From Mollicutes bacterium (GTDB lineage: Bacteria > Bacillota_I > Bacilli_A > RF39 > UBA660): a DNA stretch of 35,550 bases. The notes beneath the pieces were generated by a model. The model had not been told where the DNA came from. It worked only from the letters and a program-made list of their open reading frames with translations, and made no database searches. Position numbers and translations under genes: made by a program. The stretch is taken from assembly GCA_012799635.1 (NCBI GenBank), contig JAAZKW010000048.1:1-35550 (forward strand), written 5' to 3'. Below are positions 28,295 to 35,550 of the stretch, in pieces. The number at the start of each line of letters is the position of its first letter. The first letter of the stretch is position 1.

Positions 28295-28813
28295 ATGGAA
28301 AGATTTAGACCTGATATGTATCAAAAAAGTATATTTACAATAAATTATCAAAAATTAAAGGAACTTCAGATAAAATGTTTGTTATTTGATTTAGATAATA
28401 CTCTATGTACTTATCAAGATTCGGTACCATCTACTGAAGTAAAAGAACTTTTTCATATGTTAGAAAAGGATTTTAAAATTATTATCTTTTCTAATTCAAC
28501 TAAAAAAAGATTAACTCCTTTTAAAGACATTCTTAATGTTGATACTGCATATTCGTCAAGAAAACCATTTAAAAGTAAATATTTAAAAATTATGAGAATT
28601 TATAAATTAAAACCTGAAGAAATTGCATGTATTGGTGATCAGTTAATGACTGATATTTGGGGAGCTAATAAAATGGGTTGTATGAGTATCTTTGTAAATA
28701 GTATTGGTCCTAATGAACCACCTTGGACAAAATTTAATCGTATATGGGAGAAAATAATATTAAGAAAATTTAGCAAAAGGGGTATATTAGAAAAAGGTAA
28801 ATATTATGATTAA
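28295..28813 (+). CDS. yqeG: YqeG family HAD-IIIA phosphatase
   Basis: CLLFDLDNTLCTYQD; CIGDQLMTDIWGANKMG; adjacent to yqeH. Confidence 0.92.
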   Translation: MERFRPDMYQKSIFTINYQKLKELQIKCLLFDLDNTLCTYQDSVPSTEVKELFHMLEKDFKIIIFSNSTKKRLTPFKDILNVDTAYSSRKPFKSKYLKIMRIYKLKPEEIACIGDQLMTDIWGANKMGCMSIFVNSIGPNEPPWTKFNRIWEKIILRKFSKRGILEKGKYYD

Positions 28814-29654
28814 ATGTAAGGGATGTGGAATAACTTTAGATAATGATAAATATAAATTTTGTCAAAGGTGTTTTAAGATTAAAAATTATAATAATCATGA
28901 AATAGAAAGTATTATTATAGATAATGATACTTTACTTAAAAATATAAATAAGAAGAAAGTATTTACTTTGTTTTTATGTGATTTTTTAAGTATTAATAAA
29001 AAAAATGTCTCTTTATATAATAAAATTACTAATGAGAAAATATTTATAGTTACAAAAATGGATACTATCCCTAAAAATATTAATATTGATAAACTTGCTA
29101 ATAATATTGTAAATATTTATAAAATAAATGATATGATGTACTTTTCTTATAAAAATGGTTTTGGAAAAAATGAAATCCTTAATTTGATAAAAGATAGAAA
29201 AGTGTTGATAACTGGACCTACTAATAGTGGTAAGTCTTCTTTAATAAATTATTTATTTAATACAGATATTACAGTCTCTAATTATAAAAATACTACCCAA
29301 GATTTTATTAATATAGGAAATATAATAGATGCCCCTGGATTTAATGATGATAACCTATATGATAATATTAAACAAAATGGTTATATTAAACCTAGGACTA
29401 TTAATATTAAAAAGGGCTATGAACTTATAATCGAAGATATCATAATATCCTTTTTAAAGGATTCTAAGATAACTTTATACATTCCTGATAATATTCTAGC
29501 AAAAACCAAAAAGAGTCTTTTAAAGCCTTCTACAGCATTAAATATAGTAGATAAAAGTGATTTAGTACTAAATAATATGGGTTTTATTTATTTTAAAGAA
29601 AAAAGTACGATATCTTGTAATATAAATATGGAAATAAGGAAGAGTATTATATGA
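28806..29654 (+). CDS. yqeH: YqeH-like circularly permuted GTPase (compact)
   Basis: CKGCG…CQRCF zinc finger; G4 TKMD precedes G1 GPTNSGKSSLIN and G3 DAPG. Confidence 0.88.
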   Translation: MIKCKGCGITLDNDKYKFCQRCFKIKNYNNHEIESIIIDNDTLLKNINKKKVFTLFLCDFLSINKKNVSLYNKITNEKIFIVTKMDTIPKNINIDKLANNIVNIYKINDMMYFSYKNGFGKNEILNLIKDRKVLITGPTNSGKSSLINYLFNTDITVSNYKNTTQDFINIGNIIDAPGFNDDNLYDNIKQNGYIKPRTINIKKGYELIIEDIIISFLKDSKITLYIPDNILAKTKKSLLKPSTALNIVDKSDLVLNNMGFIYFKEKSTISCNINMEIRKSII

Positions 29655-31375
29655 GTAAGATAAAGATAATGAGTGAACTTTTAGCTAATAAGATAGCTGC
29701 TGGAGAAGTAATAGAAAAGTTATCTTCAATAGTTAAGGAGCTTGTAGAAAATTCAATTGATGCTGGGGCAACGGAAATTAAAGTTAATTTAAAAAACTCA
29801 GGTTTAAGTAATATCGAAGTAATAGACAATGGAACAGGTATGAGTAAAAATGATGCTAAAATAGCATTTTTTAGACATGCAACATCAAAAATATATAAAG
29901 AAGATGATTTATATTTTATTAATACTTTAGGATTTAGAGGTGAAGCCTTAGCTTCAATTGCGTCTGTATCAGAAATAAAATTATCTACTTTCGATGGCAA
30001 AGAAGCTTCTTTTATTCATATAAAGGGAGGTAAAATACTAAGAGAATCATTATGTCCTAAAAGAAAAGGAACGATTATTGAAGTTTCTAATGTATTTTAT
30101 AATACCCCGGCTAGATTAAAACATTTAAGAAGTGAAAGAGCAGAGTTATATAACATTACTGATTTTATTGAAAAAATATCTTTAGCAGAACCTAGTATTT
30201 CTTTTACACTTATTAATAATGATAAAAAAATAATTTCAACAAGTGGTTCAGGTAATTTACATAAAACGATTAATGAAATCTTTGGTTTAAATATTTCTTC
30301 GAATATGATGGAATTTCATAATAACAATGATGATTTTGAAATATATGGGTATTTGTGTAAACCTCATATACTAAAAGCTAATAAAAATTCTATGATTATT
30401 TTAATAAATGGTAGAGTGGTAAAAAACTATGATATTAATGCTGCAATTAATGAAGCATATTATACTTATAAACCTGAAGGTAAATATCCCGTTGTGGTAT
30501 TAAATATTTTAACAGATCCAACTATAATAGATGTAAATATTCATCCTACAAAACAAGATGTTAAAATATCAAAAACCGATGATTTATGCGAGTTAATAAC
30601 TAATACTATTAAAGATACACTATATAAAAATTTACTTATTGTAAAACCTTTAGAAGAAACTATTAGTGATGAAAAAGACATCGTTTCTAAAACCGATATA
30701 AAACAAACTTTTATGGATTTCAAAGCAGAAAAAATAATATATAATGAAGAAATTAAAGCTTTAAAATTATATCCTATTGGGCTTGCTCATGGAACATATA
30801 TAATAGCTGAAAATGAAGAAGGCATATATCTTATTGACCAGCATGCAGCTTTTGAAAGAATTAATTATGAAAGATATATGAAAAAATTAAAAGAAAAAGA
30901 AGTTGATAAAGAAAGTCTTTTAATACCTATTACTATCGAACTTACTTCATCGGAATATCTTTCATTAATGGAAAAAAAAGATATTTTAGCTTCATTAAAT
31001 ATTGATTATGAAGAATTTGGTATTAATACTATAATTATTAAAACTCATCCAACTTGGTTAAAAGAAGGATATGAAGAAGAAAGTATTAGAAAAATAATAG
31101 ATCTTATAATAATGCTTGATAAAAAGTTTGATAGAGTAAAATTTGAAGAAAAAATAGCAATAACTTTAGCTTGTAAAATGAGTATTAAAGCTAATACTCA
31201 TATCTCTATGGAAGAAATTACATATATAATAGAGGAACTTATTAATTGTGATAATCCTTATAATTGCCCTCATGGAAGACCGACTATTGTTAAATTTACA
31301 ATTAATGATTTAGAAAAAATGTTTAAAAGAATAATGGGTGTAAAAGAAAGTAAAAAGGATAAAGATAAATTGTGA
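29651..31375 (+). CDS. mutL: DNA mismatch repair protein MutL (endonuclease-type)
   Basis: LLANKIAAGEVIEKLSSIVKELVENSIDAGAT; GFRGEALASI; DQHAAFERINYE; ACKMSIKANTHIS; CPHGRPTIV. Confidence 0.97.
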   Translation: MSKIKIMSELLANKIAAGEVIEKLSSIVKELVENSIDAGATEIKVNLKNSGLSNIEVIDNGTGMSKNDAKIAFFRHATSKIYKEDDLYFINTLGFRGEALASIASVSEIKLSTFDGKEASFIHIKGGKILRESLCPKRKGTIIEVSNVFYNTPARLKHLRSERAELYNITDFIEKISLAEPSISFTLINNDKKIISTSGSGNLHKTINEIFGLNISSNMMEFHNNNDDFEIYGYLCKPHILKANKNSMIILINGRVVKNYDINAAINEAYYTYKPEGKYPVVVLNILTDPTIIDVNIHPTKQDVKISKTDDLCELITNTIKDTLYKNLLIVKPLEETISDEKDIVSKTDIKQTFMDFKAEKIIYNEEIKALKLYPIGLAHGTYIIAENEEGIYLIDQHAAFERINYERYMKKLKEKEVDKESLLIPITIELTSSEYLSLMEKKDILASLNIDYEEFGINTIIIKTHPTWLKEGYEEESIRKIIDLIIMLDKKFDRVKFEEKIAITLACKMSIKANTHISMEEITYIIEELINCDNPYNCPHGRPTIVKFTINDLEKMFKRIMGVKESKKDKDKL

Positions 31376-31407
31376 TAAAATACTATTATAATTGGTGGTG
31401 AAATAAA

Positions 31408-33216
31408 ATGTGTGGAATTGTTGGATATGTAAGTGATAACAAACCAAATAAACAAATAATTAAAAAAATGACCGATAAAATAGCTCATAGAGGTCCTGAT
31501 GGGGAAGGTTTTTATCTTGATGATAATTGTGCCTTAGGTCATCGAAGACTTTCAATAGTTGATTTAAAAACAGGATCACAGCCTATATATAATGAAGATA
31601 AAACTAAAATTATTATATATAATGGTCAAGTTTATAACTTTAAAGAATTAAAAAAAGAGCTTAGTGAATACAAATTTACTACCAAAACAGATACTGAGGT
31701 AATTCTTCATGGTTATGAAAAATGGGGTAAAGATATTGTTAAACGCTTAAGAGGAATGTTTGCATTTGCAATATGGGATAAAACAAAAAAAGAGTTATTT
31801 TTAGCAAGAGATTCTTGGGGAATAAAGCCTTTATATTATTATCAAAATAATAATACTTTTATGTTTGCCTCAGAAATAAAAGCTTTTTTAGAACATCCTG
31901 ATTTTATTAAAAAATTTAATGAAAATATTTTAGCATCATATTTATGTTTTAATTCAACACCTACTGTTGAAACTTTTTTCAAAGGAGTATATCGAGTAAA
32001 ACCAGGTTATATTGTTACTTATAAAAATGGTATTACCAAAGAAGAATGTTTTAAAAAATTAGTCTTTAAAGAAACTGAAGAACCTTTAGAAAAGGTTGTC
32101 CAAAAGATTAGTGAAGCTATGGAAGAATCATTAAAATATCATCAAATATCTGATGTTGAAATAGCCTCTTTTTTATCTAGTGGTATTGACTCTTCCTATA
32201 TAGTAGCATTATCAAATGTTAATAAAACATACACAGTAGGCTTTAATGATTCTAAATATGATGAAATATCTTATGCTAAAGACTTAGCTAAAAAACTAGG
32301 TATTGAAAATAAATCCATGATAATTAATGAGAAAGAATACTTAAAGGCTTTGCCTGATATTATGTATTATATGGATGAACCTTTAGCAGACCCTTCTGGA
32401 GTATCTTTATATTTTGCATCAAAACTTGCATCTAAAGATGTTAAAGTAGTGATGTCTGGAGAAGGGGCTGATGAACTTTTTGGTGGTTATAATTCTTATC
32501 AAGAAGAGTTAAGTCAATCTTGGTATATGAAAATTCCTTTTGTATTTAGAAATATGATATCAAAAATAGTAAGTTTTCTTCCCGATGTAAGAGGATTAAA
32601 CTTTTTATATCGAAGAGGAATGCATTTAAAAGATTACCATATTGGAATTGGAAGAATATTTAGGGACAAAGAAGCTCTTAGTATTGTAAATAATAAAGAA
32701 CAAATCAAACCCACTGAAATTATTGCTCCTTTATATGAAGAATATAAGAATAATTCCACTTTAGTTCAAAGGCAAGTAATTGATTATTATTTTTGGCTTG
32801 TGAATGATTTTTTACACGTAGTTGATCGAAATACCATGATGTTTGGTCTAGAAGCTAGAACGCCTTACCTAGATGATGCTGTTTTTTCTGTTGCTTCACG
32901 TCTTTCTTTAGAAAATAAAATAAGTAAAACCCAAACTAAGATAGCTCTTCGAAAGGCAGCAAAGGAAGTTATTCCAACTGATGCTTATAAGAAAAGAAAA
33001 CTTGGTTTTCCTGTTCCATTAAGAAAATGGATGCAAAATGATAATTTATATAATCAAATAAAAGAAGTATTTGAAAGTTCAACGGCTAAAAAATATTTTA
33101 ATCAAAAAAAGATTATGAAACTTTTAAATAAACATAAGGAAGGTAAAAAAGATTGTTATAAAAAAGTATGGACTATTTATGTGTTTTTAGTTTGGTATAA
33201 GAAATATTTTGATTAA
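31408..33216 (+). CDS. asnB: Asparagine synthetase (glutamine-hydrolysing)
   Basis: MCGIVGYVSD Ntn amidotransferase; SFLSSGIDSSYIVAL; VVMSGEGADELFGGY. Confidence 0.96.
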   Translation: MCGIVGYVSDNKPNKQIIKKMTDKIAHRGPDGEGFYLDDNCALGHRRLSIVDLKTGSQPIYNEDKTKIIIYNGQVYNFKELKKELSEYKFTTKTDTEVILHGYEKWGKDIVKRLRGMFAFAIWDKTKKELFLARDSWGIKPLYYYQNNNTFMFASEIKAFLEHPDFIKKFNENILASYLCFNSTPTVETFFKGVYRVKPGYIVTYKNGITKEECFKKLVFKETEEPLEKVVQKISEAMEESLKYHQISDVEIASFLSSGIDSSYIVALSNVNKTYTVGFNDSKYDEISYAKDLAKKLGIENKSMIINEKEYLKALPDIMYYMDEPLADPSGVSLYFASKLASKDVKVVMSGEGADELFGGYNSYQEELSQSWYMKIPFVFRNMISKIVSFLPDVRGLNFLYRRGMHLKDYHIGIGRIFRDKEALSIVNNKEQIKPTEIIAPLYEEYKNNSTLVQRQVIDYYFWLVNDFLHVVDRNTMMFGLEARTPYLDDAVFSVASRLSLENKISKTQTKIALRKAAKEVIPTDAYKKRKLGFPVPLRKWMQNDNLYNQIKEVFESSTAKKYFNQKKIMKLLNKHKEGKKDCYKKVWTIYVFLVWYKKYFD

Positions 33217-33222
33217 GATATC

Positions 33223-33849
33223 TTATTTAGTACCAAAAATCCTATCTCCGGCATCACCTAGTCCAGGAACAATATAATTATTCTTATTTAGTCTTTTATC
33301 AATACATGCGGTATATATCTGTACATCAGGATGATTTTCTTCAACAAGTTTTATTCCTTCGGGAGCAGCAATAATACATAAAAACTTTATTTTTTTAACA
33401 CCTTTTTCTTTTAATAAAGAGATTGCATCAAGAGCAGAACCACCAGTTGCAAGCATAGGATCAACAATAATTACTTCTCTTTTTTCAATATCTTTTGGTA
33501 CTTTGAAAAAGTAATTTACGGGTTTAAATGTTTTTTCATCACGATACATACCAATGTGACCAATTTTTGCATTAGGTATTACACTTATAACTCCATCAAG
33601 CATTCCTGTTCCTGCTCTTAATATTGGAACAAAAGCATATTTGTGTTCATCTAACATATAAGTATTCATTTTTTGAAGCGGGGTTTGAACAGTTACTTTT
33701 TCAAGTTTAGCATCTTTCATTGCTTCATAACAAAGCAGCATTGCAAGTTCACTAGTAAGTTCTCTAAATTTTTTAGTTCCTGTTTTTTCATCTCTTAATA
33801 TTGCAAGTTTATGAGTAATTAAGGGATGATTAAGTTCAATTGTTTTCAT
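33223..33849 (-). CDS. upp: Uracil phosphoribosyltransferase
   Basis: [45 protein letters not shown]. Confidence 0.96.
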   Translation of the reverse strand: MKTIELNHPLITHKLAILRDEKTGTKKFRELTSELAMLLCYEAMKDAKLEKVTVQTPLQKMNTYMLDEHKYAFVPILRAGTGMLDGVISVIPNAKIGHIGMYRDEKTFKPVNYFFKVPKDIEKREVIIVDPMLATGGSALDAISLLKEKGVKKIKFLCIIAAPEGIKLVEENHPDVQIYTACIDKRLNKNNYIVPGLGDAGDRIFGTK

Positions 33850-33870
33850 ATCTCCTCCAATAAAGAGAAA

Positions 33871-33907
33871 ACAAAAAAAAAGAGTCCCTAAAAATTAAGA
33901 CTCTTTT
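33871..33907 (-). terminator. Terminator/attenuator in the upp 5' leader
   Basis: On minus strand AAAAGAGTC-N12-GACTCTTTTTTTTTG, 21 nt before the upp ATG. Confidence 0.8.
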
Positions 33908-33957
33908 AATCTTATATTTAATATTCTTGAAATTATTAAATTATTTTTTGTTTTCAT
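33895..33957 (-). CDS. Candidate leader peptide MKTKNNLIISRILNIRLKES upstream of upp
   Basis: 20-codon ORF whose stop abuts the terminator 5' arm; SD (AAGG) is too close to ATG. Confidence 0.3.
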   Translation of the reverse strand: MKTKNNLIISRILNIRLKES

Positions 33958-34061
33958 CCTTTTTAAATAATAATACAATTTTTAATGAAAGGCAAGGTTT
34001 TTATTACAAAAACTTGTATTATTTTTGTTTTATTATAAAATATTCTTAGAGGTGACTAACT

Positions 34062-35453
34062 ATGATTAATGTAAAAATAGATTCAAGAAAAATAACTAAA
34101 GGAGATATTTTTGTCTGTATTAAAGGAAGTAACGTTGATGGACATGATTATATTGAAGATGCTATTAAAAATGGAGCTTCTAAAATAATAAGTGAAAAAG
34201 ATTTAAATATTGATATTACTTTAGAAGTAGTTAATGATACCCAAAAGTGGTTAAATCAGTATATGATAACTAATTATTCTGAAAAAATAAACAAACTTAA
34301 CATCATTGGTATAACAGGTACCAATGGTAAAACCACGACATGTTTTTTAACATATCAAATGTTAAATAAATTAAAAGCTAAAACAGCTTATATTGGAACA
34401 ATTGGTTTTTATATCCCAGAAGAAAAAGAAATAACTCTTCCTAATACTACACCAAATATCTTAGATTTATATGAGCTTTTATTAACTGCCTTTGACAAAG
34501 GATGTAAAAATGTTGTTATGGAAGTAAGTTCTCATGCTCTTCATCAAAAAAGAGTTGCAGGAATAAAATTTAAAATAGGAGCTTTTACTAATTTTTCCGA
34601 AGATCATCTTGATTATCATCAAACAATGGAAGAATATTTAAATTCTAAATTACTTTTATTAAAACAACTTGACGGAGTAATGATTGTTAATAGTGATGAT
34701 AAAGCAAGTCAAAAATTTATTAAGACTTATCCAAAGACTATTTCTTATGGTAAAAGTGGTAATCTTAAAATAAATAGTTACAAAGATATGTATACAAAGA
34801 CAGTAATTAATTTTACTTATAACAATAAAGATTATGAAGTTAAAACCAATTTAAAAAGTGATTTTAATGTTTATAACTATTTACTTGCTTTATTAATAAT
34901 TAATAATTTAGGATCTTCTATAGAGGAGATAATTTCTATTACTAAAGATATTTATCCACCTAAAGGAAGATGTGAACAAATTAAAGTTAAAAATGCTCTT
35001 GCTGTAGTAGATTATGCTCACACTCCAGATGCTGTTGAGAAAATAATTAGAGCTTTTAATAAACATAAAGAAGGGAAAATAATGACTATTATCGGTTGTG
35101 GAGGAGATAGAGATCCATATAAAAGACCGATTATGGGAAAAATTGCAACTGATGAATCTGATTATGTAATATTTACATCTGATAATCCTAGAACAGAGAA
35201 TCCTAATCTTATTCTTGAAGACATTTTAAAAGGGGTTATAAAAGATAATTATGAGGTTTTAGTAGATCGTCGCGTTGCTATTAAAAGAGGCTTAGATTTA
35301 CTTAATGATAATGATATTTTATTAATACTTGGAAAAGGCCATGAAGATTATCAAATAATTGGTAGAGAAAAGAAACATTTTTCAGATAAAGAAGAGGTAG
35401 AAAAATATATTCGCAATTTAGATATGTCAAATTTTTTTGAAAATGTCAGTTAG
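34062..35453 (+). CDS. murE: UDP-N-acetylmuramoyl-tripeptide synthetase, MurE family
   Basis: ITGTNGKTTTCFLTYQML; NFSEDHLDYH; TSDNPRTENPNLI; CGGDRDPYKRPIMG. Confidence 0.95.
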   Translation: MINVKIDSRKITKGDIFVCIKGSNVDGHDYIEDAIKNGASKIISEKDLNIDITLEVVNDTQKWLNQYMITNYSEKINKLNIIGITGTNGKTTTCFLTYQMLNKLKAKTAYIGTIGFYIPEEKEITLPNTTPNILDLYELLLTAFDKGCKNVVMEVSSHALHQKRVAGIKFKIGAFTNFSEDHLDYHQTMEEYLNSKLLLLKQLDGVMIVNSDDKASQKFIKTYPKTISYGKSGNLKINSYKDMYTKTVINFTYNNKDYEVKTNLKSDFNVYNYLLALLIINNLGSSIEEIISITKDIYPPKGRCEQIKVKNALAVVDYAHTPDAVEKIIRAFNKHKEGKIMTIIGCGGDRDPYKRPIMGKIATDESDYVIFTSDNPRTENPNLILEDILKGVIKDNYEVLVDRRVAIKRGLDLLNDNDILLILGKGHEDYQIIGREKKHFSDKEEVEKYIRNLDMSNFFENVS

Positions 35454-35463
35454 AAATTTTTAG

Positions 35464-35486
35464 AGAATGTCAGTAGGCATTCTTTT
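35464..35486 (+). terminator. Short terminator hairpin after murE
   Basis: AGAATG-N8-CATTCT + TTTT. Confidence 0.55.
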
Positions 35487-35550
35487 AAAATATCTTATTA
35501 GGGTTCCATTTAGCCCAAGGAGAGTTAACAGTTTTATTAGTTTTAGATAA
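35485..35550 (-). CDS. C-terminal fragment of a minus-strand CDS truncated by the window edge (…LSKTNKTVNSPWAKWNPNKIF*)
   Basis: Open frame from the window end to a stop at 35485-35487 on minus. Confidence 0.4.
   Translation of the reverse strand, partial: LSKTNKTVNSPWAKWNPNKIF

Noticed and set aside
1-35550. CRISPR arrays, tRNA/rRNA genes, IS elements or prophage
   Set aside because: No regularly spaced repeats, cloverleaf-like segments with CCA-adjacent arms, transposase motifs or phage structural genes were seen on either strand

Overview
This 35.5-kb window is an AT-rich chromosomal segment from a low-GC, walled Bacillota-like organism (Bacilli, RF39 or Erysipelotrichia-like; lineage is inference). 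It is mostly housekeeping: a HrcA-type heat-shock operon (hrcA-grpE-orf-dnaK-pepF-dnaJ), comEA-comEC, holA, rnhC, cvpA-trxA-uvrC, an RnfC/RnfD-like pair, dnaG-rpoD-trmK, pilC-pilD, a DUF2207-like protein, prs, yqeG-yqeH-mutL, asnB, upp and murE. A ~2.3-kb accessory insert separates comEC from holA. It holds a DUF1016/YhcG-type nuclease gene broken by one in-frame TGA, a 147-aa orphan, and a papain/NlpC-like Cys-His protein. The observations most worth follow-up are: (1) an obligatory 5'-leader terminator with a leader peptide and alternative pairings upstream of prs; (2) a similar leader terminator upstream of upp; (3) an orphan RnfC/RnfD pair whose RnfC lacks the flavin/NADH glycine-rich loop; (4) an un-annotated 33-aa Prli42/DUF4044-like membrane micro-ORF antisense to the end of pilD; (5) a compensated CIRCE variant; (6) an uncharacterised ORF inside the grpE-dnaK junction; (7) apparently leaderless holA and uvrC. 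I saw no CRISPR array, rRNA, tRNA or clear transposon. All calls come from reading the sequence; no searches were run.
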